A stretch of DNA of 64,000 bases from an uncultured Allomuricauda sp. (GTDB taxonomy: Bacteria; Bacteroidota; Bacteroidia; Flavobacteriales; Flavobacteriaceae), in contig NZ_CANMPQ010000004.1 in the NCBI RefSeq assembly GCF_947499695.1, positions 167,292 to 231,291 of the forward strand, given 5' to 3'. Both the position numbers and the translations under genes were made by a program. The notes below the pieces were generated by a model. It saw only the letters and a list, made by a program, of their open reading frames with translations, searched no databases and was not told the origin of the DNA. Shown here piece after piece: positions 1 through 9,155 of this stretch (positions are counted from its first letter, which is position 1; each line of letters opens with the position of its first letter).

Positions 1-282
1 GACGGAATTATCTATACTATACTGTCGTTGGCGTCGTGAAGATTTGCTGGATTTGGAGTCATCTGCGGTAAATGTTCCATAAAGCACACTTGCTCTCCAC
101 GCATACCTCTTGCTTTTATTCCATTTAAAAAGTCCTCCAAAGGCGGGGCCGGATGGCAAAATATAGTTTGTTCGCCCCACATCACCAATCATGTTGGTTC
201 CTCCCGCAAAAAGACCAATCTCATAAGTCTGGGCGTTGACATTAAACACGCAGCAGAGTACAATAGCCAAAACTATCCGCAT
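1..282 (-). CDS. DUF6089 family outer-membrane-like protein (N-terminal part)
   Basis: The frame is open from the ATG at 282-280 to the window edge, so only the first 94 residues are seen. They start with a signal peptide (MRIVLAIVLCCVFNVNAQ) followed by a beta-rich segment with YEIGLFAGGTNMIGD near residues 20-34, as in DUF6089 proteins, which are predicted small outer-membrane beta-barrels of Bacteroidota. It lies downstream of nadK on the same strand. From memory, a DUF6089 gene commonly sits between nadK and uppS/bamA in flavobacteria. The family call rests on the N-terminus and context only; the barrel itself is outside the window. Confidence 0.75.
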   Translation of the reverse strand, partial: MRIVLAIVLCCVFNVNAQTYEIGLFAGGTNMIGDVGRTNYILPSGPAFGGLFKWNKSKRYAWRASVLYGTFTADDSKSSKSSRRQRQYSIDNSV

Positions 283-393
283 ACAATCAAAAAATTAAAC
301 ATATTAGAGGTAAAGGAAAGTCTATATGGTATACTGTTAGAATGTTCTCTTTTGATAAACAGTTTTTAGCTTCTTTTATTGTTTTTGTTAGAC

Positions 394-1275
394 TCAATTC
401 CGTCTATCTTCACCCCAAAGCAATTTATTCCGAAGTGTTTTCAAGAAGCTTTCTGAAGTATATTCAATCATTTTGATGGTGAAATTTGATTTTTTCACCT
501 TGATTTCCTTACCATTCGGAATATCTGCTATCCTAGAATCCAAGGATACCAAATGGGTTTCTTCACGTCCAGAAACCTTTAATCTTATTTGGGTGTCATC
601 TGATATTACCAAAGGACGAGCATTAAGATTATGGGGTGCAATAGGGGTCAAAACCAAAGATTTTGCTGTTGGTTCTATTACCGGTCCCCCACAACTCAAG
701 GAATAACCAGTCGATCCTGTCGGTGTTGATACGATCAAGCCATCTGCCCAGTAAGAAGTTAAATATTCCCCATTCAGGTAGGTTTCCACATTGATCATCG
801 AAGTGGTATCCTTTCGGCTTACTGTAACTTCATTTAGAGCAAAGTTGAGTTCACCTATCTCATCGAGATCGGAATTAACTTCTACCTCAACAAGGCTACG
901 TTCTTCTATTTTATAATTGCCCGCAGTAAATTCCGTTACCACCTTGCGCACATCTTCTTTTTTGAAAGTGGATAAAAAACCCAATCGACCCGTGTTTACT
1001 CCCACAATAGGAATTCCCAAATCCTTTACATAGGTTACAGCCCTAAGCATGGTTCCGTCTCCTCCAAAACTTACAAATATGTCGAAGGATGAATCTAGGC
1101 CAGCATCCTGCGAAAAGGCTCCATAATCAAATTTTGGAATATACTTGGACACCAAGTCATCAAATCCCGTTTCCATAAAAACAGAGGCATTGACCTTCTT
1201 TAGTTCTTCCAATAACGCTATAATGTAGGCTTTGTCTTCTTCTTGAAAACTCTGGCCGAAGATGGCTACTTTCAT
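394..1275 (-). CDS. nadK: NAD kinase
   Basis: Phosphorylates NAD to NADP in the cytoplasm using ATP, the only de novo route to NADP. The 293-residue length is normal. Diagnostic motifs are GGDGT (residues 71-75, phosphate-binding and catalytic Asp), NEVTVSR (148-154) and the glycine-rich TPTGSTGYSLS (184-194). It follows the CBS-domain gene with a one-base gap and is probably translated from the same mRNA; DUF6089 lies 111 bases downstream on the same strand. The ATG at 1275 gives a native NadK start (MKVAIFGQ), so no alternative start is needed. Confidence 0.97.
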   Translation of the reverse strand: MKVAIFGQSFQEEDKAYIIALLEELKKVNASVFMETGFDDLVSKYIPKFDYGAFSQDAGLDSSFDIFVSFGGDGTMLRAVTYVKDLGIPIVGVNTGRLGFLSTFKKEDVRKVVTEFTAGNYKIEERSLVEVEVNSDLDEIGELNFALNEVTVSRKDTTSMINVETYLNGEYLTSYWADGLIVSTPTGSTGYSLSCGGPVIEPTAKSLVLTPIAPHNLNARPLVISDDTQIRLKVSGREETHLVSLDSRIADIPNGKEIKVKKSNFTIKMIEYTSESFLKTLRNKLLWGEDRRN

Positions 1276-1276
1276 G

Positions 1277-1933
1277 TTACACGTTAAGGTATTTTTCCAA
1301 GTAGTCTGACCGTTGTTTTAAATCTTCCAAAAACTGGTCGTCGCTATTGCCGAAAACAATGGTATAGTTGTATCTTCTAAAGGTCTGGGCCACGTCATTA
1401 AGATTTTCCGAACCGACTTTTAATGTTATTTCAACAATATCATTCTGTGAATCGGTAATAAAAGCGCCTAATAAGCGTGCATTGTTCCCTTCGACAATTT
1501 GTGCTATTTCACTAAATGAATAATCCTTTACCCCAATGGAAACTACCAGAATACCCCCTGGCTCCCTAAAAAAAGGCGTATTGATAAAGACTGACACCAC
1601 ATCTTCCAAATCATAATATCCAACAATGATTTCATTTTTATCAAGAACAGGTAGAATATTGGCCTCATTTCTAGAAAACATTTCCAAAACATCTAACCAT
1701 GAGGTTTCTTTGGTCACAAAAAAAGTTTCAAGTTCAAATCGGAAATCCTCAATCTTTTTATCCGGCTCAAAGCAGGCCAAATCGTTCTCAGAAAGTAATC
1801 CTATAAAAGCCCCGTTCTCTGTCACAGCTACATGGGAAAAAGTTGTTTCCTCAAAAAACTGAATAATCTCTTTCAAAGTCTCAGAGACCTCAAAAATGGG
1901 GACAGTGGATATGATTTGACTTTGAATTTGCAT
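1277..1933 (-). CDS. CBS-domain pair protein
   Basis: A 218-residue soluble protein with two CBS motifs in the first ~130 residues (FSHVAVTENGAFIGLLSEND near 32-51; NILPVLDKNEIIVGYYDLED near 92-111) and a C-terminal ACT-like half. CBS pairs bind adenosine nucleotides and act as energy sensors; the target of this one is unknown. It is directly upstream of nadK with a one-base gap and divergent from pdxJ, an arrangement I recall from flavobacteria, so a link to NAD(P) homeostasis is possible but inferred. It has no signal peptide or membrane segment. Confidence 0.85.
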   Translation of the reverse strand: MQIQSQIISTVPIFEVSETLKEIIQFFEETTFSHVAVTENGAFIGLLSENDLACFEPDKKIEDFRFELETFFVTKETSWLDVLEMFSRNEANILPVLDKNEIIVGYYDLEDVVSVFINTPFFREPGGILVVSIGVKDYSFSEIAQIVEGNNARLLGAFITDSQNDIVEITLKVGSENLNDVAQTFRRYNYTIVFGNSDDQFLEDLKQRSDYLEKYLNV

Positions 1934-1991
1934 AACAAATTTTTCAGGTGCAAAATACTAATTTTAAATCGCAAAAGGCGTGCCTAATTCT

Positions 1992-1999
1992 TATTTTTG
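1992..1999 (+). promoter_or_regulatory. Bacteroidota -7 element before pdxJ
   Basis: TATTTTTG matches the Bacteroidota -7 consensus TAnnTTTG and ends 20 bases before the pdxJ ATG at 2019. No clear TTG -33 element is seen at the right spacing, so this is a moderate call. Confidence 0.45.
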
Positions 2000-2018
2000 A
2001 CGTTCAAAATTGGAATAC

Positions 2019-2735
2019 ATGACAAAACTTAGTGTCAATATTAATAAACTCGCAACCCTAAGAAATTCACGAGGAGGCAACATGCCCAACCTTTTAAAGT
2101 CTGCCGCAGACATTGAATCCTATGGAGCACAGGGCATAACCATTCATCCAAGACCAGATGAACGGCACATACGATATAGTGACGCCTATGAGCTTAAAAA
2201 GGTAGTTACAACAGAATATAATATAGAGGGCAACCCCATTCCGAAGTTCATTGATTTGGTGTTGGAGGTCAAACCCACACAGGTCACTTTAGTACCAGAT
2301 GCTGAGGATGCCATAACGTCCAATGCCGGTTGGGACACCATTAAACATCGGGATTTCCTAATCGATGTAATTAAGACTTTTAAGAACAATGACATCAGGA
2401 CTTCAATTTTTGTAGACCCAAGCGTTGAAATGGTAAGAGGAGCAGCAGAAACGGGAACTGACCGGATTGAATTGTACACAGAGAGCTTCGCCCATGATTT
2501 TGCTCATGGCAAGAAGACAGAAGGAATCCAACCCTTTGTTAAAGCTGCCGAAATGGCAAGCGAAGTAGGGCTAGGCATCAATGCGGGACATGATCTTAAC
2601 CTAGAAAATATTCAATTTTTCAAAAAAAATATCCCAAACCTCCTAGAAGTATCCATAGGACACGCGCTCATTTGCGAATCACTCTATTTAGGTTTGGAAA
2701 ATGTAGTCAATATGTATTTACACCGATTGAAATAA
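2019..2735 (+). CDS. pdxJ: Pyridoxine 5'-phosphate synthase
   Basis: Condenses 1-deoxyxylulose 5-phosphate with 3-amino-2-oxopropyl phosphate to pyridoxine 5'-phosphate, the last step of DXP-dependent vitamin B6 synthesis. Family signatures: MTKLSVNINKLATLRNSRGG at the N-terminus, ITIHPRPDERHI (phosphate and catalytic His), VTLVPD, RIELYTE, GINAGHDLN and SIGHALI near the end. The frame could begin at a TTG at 2010, but the ATG at 2019 gives the standard PdxJ start and 238 residues, and the -7 element at 1992 leaves room for it. Its stop overlaps the start of the next gene (TAATG), so the two are translationally coupled. Confidence 0.95.
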   Translation: MTKLSVNINKLATLRNSRGGNMPNLLKSAADIESYGAQGITIHPRPDERHIRYSDAYELKKVVTTEYNIEGNPIPKFIDLVLEVKPTQVTLVPDAEDAITSNAGWDTIKHRDFLIDVIKTFKNNDIRTSIFVDPSVEMVRGAAETGTDRIELYTESFAHDFAHGKKTEGIQPFVKAAEMASEVGLGINAGHDLNLENIQFFKKNIPNLLEVSIGHALICESLYLGLENVVNMYLHRLK

Positions 2736-3505
2736 TGGAGTTATTACATTCAAAAATTATAGGCGAAGGAAAACCCATAATAATCCTACATGGTTTTTTG
2801 GGCATGTCAGATAATTGGAAAACGCTTGCCAACCAATATATACAACATGGGTTTCAGGTGCATCTGGTCGATCAACGCAATCATGGGAAAAGTTTTCATT
2901 CGGAAGATTTTGACTATGAATTTATGAGCGAAGACATCCTTAACTATATGGACTTTCACCACATAGGAGCAGCAAATATTATTGGACATTCCATGGGAGG
3001 CAAGACTGCAATGCAATTGGCAGTTTCAGTTCCCGAAAGAATACACAAACTGCTTGTGGCAGATATTGCCCCTAAATACTACCCTCCGCATCATCAACCC
3101 ATAATAGATGCATTGGCCAAACTCGACTTGGCAACAATCGGAAGTAGGAAAGAAGCTGACGAAGTACTTTCCCAATATTTACCAGAGTTTGGCATACGCC
3201 AATTCCTATTAAAGAATTTACATTGGATAGAAGCGGGGAAATTGGGATTTCGCTTCAATTTTGAAGTTCTTAAGGATAAAATGGATGAAATCGGTGAAAA
3301 CATAAGTTCCACATCCAAATTCGAAGGTCCTGCACTGTTTTTGCGCGGAGATCGTTCAGAATATATTCTTCAGAATGACCTTCTTGAGATAAAAAAACAC
3401 TTTCCAAATGCCGAAATAGACACTGTATCCAATGCAGGTCATTGGTTGCATGCCGAAAACCCAAAACAGTTTTTCGAAAAATCACTACACTTTCTAAATT
3501 CCTAA
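2735..3505 (+). CDS. Alpha/beta hydrolase, YbfF-type esterase
   Basis: A 256-residue cytoplasmic alpha/beta hydrolase. It shows HGFLG (residues 19-23, oxyanion region), DQRNHGKS (46-53), nucleophile elbow GHSMGG (84-89, Ser86) and a C-terminal catalytic His in AGHWLHAE. This set is that of the YbfF/ABHD11 esterases acting on acyl esters or thioesters; the natural substrate is unknown. The start was placed at the ATG overlapping the pdxJ stop. An in-frame start 63 bases upstream would lie inside pdxJ and add residues unlike the family. Confidence 0.88.
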   Translation: MELLHSKIIGEGKPIIILHGFLGMSDNWKTLANQYIQHGFQVHLVDQRNHGKSFHSEDFDYEFMSEDILNYMDFHHIGAANIIGHSMGGKTAMQLAVSVPERIHKLLVADIAPKYYPPHHQPIIDALAKLDLATIGSRKEADEVLSQYLPEFGIRQFLLKNLHWIEAGKLGFRFNFEVLKDKMDEIGENISSTSKFEGPALFLRGDRSEYILQNDLLEIKKHFPNAEIDTVSNAGHWLHAENPKQFFEKSLHFLNS

Positions 3506-3520
3506 AATTACTAGCTTTTT

Positions 3521-3540
3521 ATTATGCATGCATAATTTTT
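3521..3540 (+). terminator. AT-rich palindrome with T-run, possible weak terminator
   Basis: ATTATGCATGCATAAT (3521-3536) is a perfect 16-base palindrome followed by a T-run. It lies 16 bases after the esterase stop and before the promoter of the next gene. The stem is AT-rich and has no natural loop, so termination here is tentative. Confidence 0.3.
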
Positions 3541-3552
3541 TTACCCATTTTA

Positions 3553-3583
3553 TTGTCTGTATAACAAATTTCACCTAGTTTTG
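3553..3583 (+). promoter_or_regulatory. Bacteroidota-type promoter for the GDSL lipoprotein
   Basis: TTG (3553-3555), 20 bases, then TAGTTTTG (3576-3583) fits the -33/-7 consensus TTG-N~20-TAnnTTTG exactly. The ATG follows at 3639, giving a leader of about 45 bases. Confidence 0.7.
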
Positions 3584-3638
3584 GTAGCATTGGTTTGAAC
3601 ATAAAACTAACTTAAGCTAACACAAAACAGATTTGAAT

Positions 3639-5219
3639 ATGAAAAAGTTATATGCCCTGCTCCCCTTTTTAGGGATATTCCTGATTGCATGTGAAGATGA
3701 TGAATCTCCGATAGTAACACAACCGGATCCCGATCCTATTGTTTACACTGCCGGTTCGGCAAATTTCTCGAATTATATTTCTGTCGGAAACTCACTGACA
3801 GCAGGTTTTTCTGATAATGCATTGTTCCGTGATGGACAATTAGCTTCTCTTCCCGTTATGCTGGCTTCAAATTTTGATTTGGTAGGCGGAGGAGAGTTTA
3901 ATGTTCCCTTTATGGCGGACAATCTAGGCGGATTGACCCTTCAAGGAAATCCTATCAGCGGAAACAGACTGATTCTCGCATTTACCGCGGATGGTCCTGC
4001 GCCAACTCCTGTTACTGGGGCTGGAACTACTGAGGTTTCTACAAAGTTAACAGGCTCTTTCAACAATTTTGGAATTCCCGGTGCCAAAAGCTATGAATTA
4101 TTGGCTCCTGGCTATGGAAGTGTTGCTGGAGTTGCATTAGGACTGGCCAACCCATATTTTGCTCGTTTTTCTTCAGCAGAAGATGCAACGGTAATTGGAG
4201 ATGCAGCCGCTCAAGGAGCTACGTTTTTCTCTGCTTGGGTAGGTGCAAACGACATACTTTTATATGCCACCAATGGTGGTTCAGGAGTTGATCAAACAGG
4301 AAATCTGAATCCTGCTACGTACAATAGAAATGACATCACAGACCCAAATGTTTTTGCCGGTTCTTTAAATGGCATTCTAATGGCTATGACTGCCGGAGGA
4401 GCAGATGGAGTTATCGCAAACATTCCAAATGTTACGGATATTCCATTCTTTACTACAGTACCTTTCGCTCCATTGGATCCTACGAATCCCGCATTCGGAC
4501 CTCAGATTCCCGTTTTAAACGCGCAGTTTGCCGGATTGAATCTAGTATTCCAAGCTTTAGGGGTTCCTGAAAGACAATTTACTTTCTCAGATTCAGCAGC
4601 AAGTGCTGTGATTATCAAAGATGAAGACTTGGCAGATTTGTCAGGAGCAATCACTACAGCTCTTGTTATGAATGGTGTAGATGTCGGAACTGCAGGTGTA
4701 ACAGGTTTATTATACGGTCAGGCGCGTCAGGCTAATGAGAATGATTTATTGGTCCTTACGAGCAGCTCTGAAATTGCAACCTTAAATGAAGATGCTTTTG
4801 CCATGTTACAAGGCCTTGGTGTTGATCCAGCGACAGCCGGACAATTATCCGTAAACGGGGTTACTTTCCCACTAGAAGATCAATGGGTTCTGACCCCTGA
4901 AGAACAAACCGCAATTGAAGATGCTCGCACAGCATATAATGCTACCATAGCAGGATTGGCAACCCAATATGATTTGGCCCTTGTTGATGCTAGCACTTTA
5001 CTTTCCGATTTGAATGCAAATGGAATAGCTTTAGCAGATGGAAGTACAGTAACATCAACTTTTGCAACCGGAGGAGGCTTCTCTTTGGATGGCGTTCATC
5101 CAGCTCCAAGAGGATATGCTATATTGGCCAATGCATTTATTGAGGCCATCAACACAAAATTTGGCTCCAACCTCCCCGGAGTAAATCCTTTGGATTTCAC
5201 GGGACTTTATATCGATTAG
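3639..5219 (+). CDS. SGNH/GDSL-type hydrolase lipoprotein
   Basis: A 526-residue lipoprotein. Signal peptide with lipobox LIAC (Cys18), then acidic and threonine-rich linkers. The catalytic domain shows block I as YISVGNSLTAGFSD (a GDSL variant, GNSLT), WVGANDILLYA (block III GxND) and, near the C-terminus, the block V Asp/His in SLDGVHPAPRGYA. It probably cleaves ester bonds of lipids or acylated polysaccharides at the cell surface; the substrate is not identifiable. It has its own promoter at 3553-3583 and a strong terminator directly after the stop (5246-5275), so it is monocistronic. The start is the ATG at 3639; an in-frame TTG six bases upstream is less likely. Confidence 0.88.
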   Translation: MKKLYALLPFLGIFLIACEDDESPIVTQPDPDPIVYTAGSANFSNYISVGNSLTAGFSDNALFRDGQLASLPVMLASNFDLVGGGEFNVPFMADNLGGLTLQGNPISGNRLILAFTADGPAPTPVTGAGTTEVSTKLTGSFNNFGIPGAKSYELLAPGYGSVAGVALGLANPYFARFSSAEDATVIGDAAAQGATFFSAWVGANDILLYATNGGSGVDQTGNLNPATYNRNDITDPNVFAGSLNGILMAMTAGGADGVIANIPNVTDIPFFTTVPFAPLDPTNPAFGPQIPVLNAQFAGLNLVFQALGVPERQFTFSDSAASAVIIKDEDLADLSGAITTALVMNGVDVGTAGVTGLLYGQARQANENDLLVLTSSSEIATLNEDAFAMLQGLGVDPATAGQLSVNGVTFPLEDQWVLTPEEQTAIEDARTAYNATIAGLATQYDLALVDASTLLSDLNANGIALADGSTVTSTFATGGGFSLDGVHPAPRGYAILANAFIEAINTKFGSNLPGVNPLDFTGLYID

Positions 5220-5245
5220 AAAACACTACTCAAATTCACTATATT

Positions 5246-5275
5246 AAAGGCACCGTTTTGTGGTGCCTTTCTTTT
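5246..5275 (+). terminator. Rho-independent terminator after the GDSL lipoprotein gene
   Basis: AAAGGCACC (5246-5254), a 7-base loop, GGTGCCTTT (5262-5270), then a pyrimidine/T-rich tail. Confidence 0.85.
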
Positions 5276-5292
5276 TCAAAAATATTGAGCTT

Positions 5293-5643
5293 ATGAAATT
5301 TATTTTAAGACTTCTCCTAAATGCATTAGCAGTGGTAATCCTATCTTATATCTTACCAGGAGTAGGTGTAGATTCGCCAACCACCGCAATAATTGTAGCT
5401 TTGGTTTTGGGTATACTGAATTTTTTGGTCAAACCTCTCTTAATAGTCCTTACACTCCCCATAACCATTGTCACTCTGGGTTTGTTTCTTTTAATTATAA
5501 ATGCCATCATTATTCTTATTGCTGCTCATTTTATCTCTGGGTTTGAAGTATCAAGCATATGGTGGGCCATTCTTTTTAGTCTTCTGCTATCGTTTTTACA
5601 GTCTATTTTACACTCCATACTTAAAGAGGATAAAAAGAAATGA
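5293..5643 (+). CDS. Phage-holin-family (4-TM, DUF360-type) membrane protein
   Basis: A 116-residue protein with four hydrophobic segments (about residues 3-22, 28-50, 55-82, 92-110) and a short lysine-rich cytoplasmic tail ending KEDKKK. The pattern PGVGVDSPTTAIIVALVLGILNF and the NFLVKPLL hinge are typical of the phage holin family 4 superfamily IV proteins, which despite the name are common chromosomal membrane proteins of unknown role. The ATG at 5293 was preferred: an in-frame earlier start would lie in the terminator at 5246-5275. It is upstream of tig but separated by the tig promoter. Confidence 0.8.
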   Translation: MKFILRLLLNALAVVILSYILPGVGVDSPTTAIIVALVLGILNFLVKPLLIVLTLPITIVTLGLFLLIINAIIILIAAHFISGFEVSSIWWAILFSLLLSFLQSILHSILKEDKKK

Positions 5644-5672
5644 TTTAGTTTGGGCCTCAATGTTTTAAAAAC

Positions 5673-5703
5673 TTGCTGTCAATCAGAAAATGCATTACTT
5701 TTG
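5673..5703 (+). promoter_or_regulatory. Bacteroidota-type promoter for tig
   Basis: TTG (5673-5675), 20 bases, TACTTTTG (5696-5703) is an exact match to TTG-N~20-TAnnTTTG. It precedes the tig ATG by 33 bases. Confidence 0.75.
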
Positions 5704-5736
5704 CCACCCATTTTTGAATAGCAAATTAGGTAGGAG

Positions 5737-7059
5737 ATGAATATCACAAAAGAGCAGATTGACGAGCTGAATGCAGTTGTAAAAGTTGCCATAAGCAAGG
5801 ATGACTATCAAGACAAAGTAGAAAAAATCCTTAAGGACTACAGAAAACAAGCAAATATTCCTGGTTTTCGCAAGGGGCAAGTACCCATGGGACTTATTAA
5901 AAAGCAATATGGTAAGGCCGTATTGGTAGACGAGGTGAACAAATTGTTGCAGGATAACCTCAATAAATATCTTACTGAAGAAAAATTGGATGTTTTGGGC
6001 AATCCATTACCAAAACAACAAGAAGATTTTGATTGGGACAATGATAATCTTGATTTCGAATTTGAATTGGGTCTTGCGCCAAATTTTGAGGTAAAAGTAA
6101 AAACCAAAAAAGCAGTCACCCAATACAAAATTGTTGCAGATAAAAAGATGATCCAAGAACAAATGGATCGCATCCGGAAACAATATGGAAAATTAGTTTC
6201 AAAAACAGAAGCTGGAAAATCGGATGAAATTACCGGAGTCTTTGTAAATGAAGCTGAAGAGATTGAAAATAAAACCACAATAGAGTTAGATAAGGTCAAA
6301 GCGAAAAAAGCATTGGAAGCTCTTGTAGGGAAAAAAGTTGGAGATACCGTTCAACTAAAAACAAAGGGACTTTTCAAGGAAGACTATCTGTTGACCAGTG
6401 CACTAGGTATCAACAAGGAAAAATCTGAAAAATTAAATATCGAGGTTGCCTTCACTATTGAAGAAATCAATGAGCGCCAACCCGCTGACCTTGACCAAGA
6501 ATTGTTCGATAAGTTATTTGGAAAGGACAATGTAAAATCGGAAAAGGAACTTCGCGAAAAAATTAAGGAAGATTCGGAAAAGCAATTTGAACAACAGTCC
6601 GATCAAAAACTGCTGAACGATATCACCGAAAAACTTATCGATGATACCAAGTTTGATCTTCCATCGGAGTTTTTACAAAAATGGATTCAGGTAAGTGGTG
6701 AAAATCCATTATCAGATGATCAGGCCAAAGAAGAGTTTGAAAAATCTGAAAAAGGACTTCGATATCAACTTATAGAAGGTAAAATCATTAAGGAAAATGA
6801 CCTTCAAGTTCAATTCGACGAATTGAAAGAATTTTCCAAAGGTTTTATCAAATCACAGATGGCGCAATACGGTCATTTAGACCCCCAAGAAGAAGAGTTG
6901 GAGAATATTGCCAATCGCATTATGGGGAACCAAGATGAAGTCAAAAGGCTTTCTGAACAGTTGATGAGTCAAAAACTATTGACTTTCTACAAAGAACATG
7001 CAAACCTCAAAGTAAAAGAGGTTACGTATGATGACTTTGTTAAAGAAGCCTATAGCTAG
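5737..7059 (+). CDS. tig: Trigger factor, ribosome-bound chaperone
   Basis: Binds the ribosomal exit tunnel through L23 and shields nascent chains. The N-terminal ribosome-binding signature GFRKGQVP is present (about residues 43-50), followed by a middle domain at the position of the FKBP-type PPIase and a long, charged helical C-terminal chaperone region rich in Lys/Glu/Gln. At 440 residues it has normal length. The middle domain is divergent and PPIase activity cannot be assumed, as is usual in Bacteroidota. It has its own promoter and terminator, then clpP and clpX follow: the classic tig-clpP-clpX proteostasis order. Confidence 0.93.
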   Translation: MNITKEQIDELNAVVKVAISKDDYQDKVEKILKDYRKQANIPGFRKGQVPMGLIKKQYGKAVLVDEVNKLLQDNLNKYLTEEKLDVLGNPLPKQQEDFDWDNDNLDFEFELGLAPNFEVKVKTKKAVTQYKIVADKKMIQEQMDRIRKQYGKLVSKTEAGKSDEITGVFVNEAEEIENKTTIELDKVKAKKALEALVGKKVGDTVQLKTKGLFKEDYLLTSALGINKEKSEKLNIEVAFTIEEINERQPADLDQELFDKLFGKDNVKSEKELREKIKEDSEKQFEQQSDQKLLNDITEKLIDDTKFDLPSEFLQKWIQVSGENPLSDDQAKEEFEKSEKGLRYQLIEGKIIKENDLQVQFDELKEFSKGFIKSQMAQYGHLDPQEEELENIANRIMGNQDEVKRLSEQLMSQKLLTFYKEHANLKVKEVTYDDFVKEAYS

Positions 7060-7091
7060 ATTGAGCTAAAAAGAAAATTAAGTATCTTTAC

Positions 7092-7126
7092 GGTGCCGAA
7101 AGCTCAGTTTTCGGCACCTTTTTTTT
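7092..7126 (+). terminator. Rho-independent terminator after tig
   Basis: GGTGCCGAAA (7092-7101), a 7-base loop, TTTCGGCACC (7109-7118) and a run of eight T. It separates tig from clpP, so clpP needs readthrough or its own promoter. Confidence 0.9.
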
Positions 7127-7148
7127 AAGCAAAATCGAAGAAAATCCT

Positions 7149-7829
7149 ATGGATTACGGAACAGAATTCAAAAAATACGCTACCAAACATCACGGAATAA
7201 ACAGCATGTACTATGACCAAATCGTAAGTAGTATGCATCCCGTGGGCATGACCCCTAATATTATCGAGGAAAGACAATTGAATGCCATTGCCATGGATGT
7301 TTTTTCAAGGTTAATGATGGACAGAATCATCTTTTTGGGCACTGGAATCAATGATCAAGTGGCCAATATAGTTCAAGCACAGTTGCTCTTTTTGGAAAGT
7401 GCAGACGCCGTCAAGGATATTCAAATTTATATCAATTCACCAGGTGGGAGTGTTTATGCCGGTCTTGGAATCTATGATACCATGCAGTTTATCAAACCTG
7501 ATGTTGCCACCATTTGCACAGGTATAGCTGCCTCCATGGCCGCAGTATTGTTATGTGCTGGTGAAAAAGGGAAACGAAGTGGGCTATCCCATTCAAGGGT
7601 TATGATCCATCAGCCTTTATCAGGTGCACAAGGACAGGCTAGTGATATTGAAATCGCTGCCAAGGAAGTTCTTAAAATAAAAGACGAATTATATCATATC
7701 ATAGCTAATCACTCAGGACAATCATTCGATAAGGTCTATGAAGACAGTGATCGTGATTACTGGATGAGGGCTCCTGAAGCCAAAAAATATGGTATGATCG
7801 ACGAAATATTGGTAAGGGATAAGTCCTAA
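7149..7829 (+). CDS. clpP: ATP-dependent Clp protease proteolytic subunit
   Basis: Tetradecameric serine protease that degrades proteins fed by ClpX or ClpA/C. Catalytic Ser129 lies in GIAASMAA and His154 in MIHQPLSG; the third residue lies in the conserved EDSDRDYWM segment near 198-206. INSPGGSVYAG (95-105) forms the oxyanion strand. The 226 residues include an N-terminal stretch of about 30 residues that may act as a propeptide. It lies 89 bases upstream of clpX on the same strand. Confidence 0.97.
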   Translation: MDYGTEFKKYATKHHGINSMYYDQIVSSMHPVGMTPNIIEERQLNAIAMDVFSRLMMDRIIFLGTGINDQVANIVQAQLLFLESADAVKDIQIYINSPGGSVYAGLGIYDTMQFIKPDVATICTGIAASMAAVLLCAGEKGKRSGLSHSRVMIHQPLSGAQGQASDIEIAAKEVLKIKDELYHIIANHSGQSFDKVYEDSDRDYWMRAPEAKKYGMIDEILVRDKS

Positions 7830-7918
7830 AACCGTACTAAGAAGTCAAAAAAAGACCATCGACAACAAACAAAATCTATATTTTTTACGTTATTAGTGGT
7901 TGAACTTTAAATGTTTAT

Positions 7919-9154
7919 ATGGCAAAGGAAAACTTGGAATGTTCTTTTTGTGGTAGAAAAAAACCTGAGACCAATCTTCTTATAGCTGGTCTTGACGCAC
8001 ATATTTGCGACAGATGTATTGAACAGGCCCATAGTATTGTAGCGGAGGAATCTAAACAATCTAAAAACCAAGATCTGTCTTCAGAATTGGTCTTGAAAAA
8101 ACCAATCGAGATCAGAGACTTTCTGGACACTTTTGTTATTGGACAAGAGCGCACCAAAAAGGTGATGTCCGTTGCCGTATATAACCATTACAAAAGACTT
8201 CTTCAGCCCAAAAGCTCAGAAGATGACGTAGAGATCCAAAAGAGTAACATCGTTATGGTAGGGCAAACAGGAACTGGAAAAACCCTGATTGCCAAAACTA
8301 TAGCACGTATGCTCAACGTTCCATTAGCCATTGTTGATGCTACTGTATTAACAGAGGCGGGTTACGTAGGTGAAGATGTAGAAAGTATACTAACCAGATT
8401 ACTGCAAGCCGCAGATTATAACCTGGAAAAGGCGGAAAGAGGCATCGTTTTTATCGATGAGATAGATAAAATTGCCCGTAAAAGTGATAATCCTTCCATT
8501 ACTCGTGATGTTTCTGGCGAGGGTGTTCAGCAAGGGCTGCTAAAATTATTGGAAGGAACAGTAGTCAATGTTCCGCCTAAAGGTGGAAGAAAACATCCTG
8601 ATCAGAAGTTCATTGAGGTCAATACAGAAAACATTCTTTTTGTTGCGGGAGGAGCCTTCGATGGTATTGAACGTATTATCACCAAACGCCTAAACATGCA
8701 AGCGGTGGGTTACAGTGCTTCAAAAGCGGAAGATCGTTTGGATAACGAAAATATCCTTCAATATATAATTCCAAAAGATTTAAAGGAATTTGGACTAATT
8801 CCTGAAATTATTGGTAGACTCCCAGTGCTTACACATATGAATCCTTTGGATTCAAAAACATTAAGAGCTATTCTGACCGAGCCAAAAAATGCCATTATCA
8901 AACAATATGAGAAATTGTTTCTGATGGATGGCATTACGTTTAGCATTACCGAACAGGCTTTAAACTATATTGTAGAAAAAGCGGTGGAATATAAACTAGG
9001 TGCCAGAGGCTTGCGTTCGCTATGCGAAGCCGTTTTCACGGATGCAATGTTTGCCTTGCCAAGTAGCGAAGAAAAAGAATTTAAAGTCACCAAGGCTTAT
9101 GCGGAAGAAAAGCTCTCGCACGAGACCATTAAAAAATTAAAAGCGGTTTCCTAA
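7919..9154 (+). CDS. clpX: ATP-dependent Clp protease ATP-binding subunit ClpX
   Basis: Hexameric AAA+ unfoldase delivering substrates to ClpP. An N-terminal zinc-binding domain has Cys8, Cys11, Cys30 and Cys33; Walker A is GQTGTGKT (115-122), Walker B is IVFIDE (176-181), and sensor 2 is the GARGLR segment near residue 361. The length of 411 residues is standard. It is convergent with the next minus-strand gene with only one base between the stops. Confidence 0.97.
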   Translation: MAKENLECSFCGRKKPETNLLIAGLDAHICDRCIEQAHSIVAEESKQSKNQDLSSELVLKKPIEIRDFLDTFVIGQERTKKVMSVAVYNHYKRLLQPKSSEDDVEIQKSNIVMVGQTGTGKTLIAKTIARMLNVPLAIVDATVLTEAGYVGEDVESILTRLLQAADYNLEKAERGIVFIDEIDKIARKSDNPSITRDVSGEGVQQGLLKLLEGTVVNVPPKGGRKHPDQKFIEVNTENILFVAGGAFDGIERIITKRLNMQAVGYSASKAEDRLDNENILQYIIPKDLKEFGLIPEIIGRLPVLTHMNPLDSKTLRAILTEPKNAIIKQYEKLFLMDGITFSITEQALNYIVEKAVEYKLGARGLRSLCEAVFTDAMFALPSSEEKEFKVTKAYAEEKLSHETIKKLKAVS

Positions 9155-9155
9155 A

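Noticed and set aside
3639..5219. Phage tail or cassette origin for the GDSL lipoprotein
   Set aside because: It has a flavobacterial promoter and terminator and lies in conserved core sequence.
5293..5643. A genuine phage holin and nearby prophage
   Set aside because: No endolysin, portal or tail genes are nearby and the family is widespread in chromosomes.
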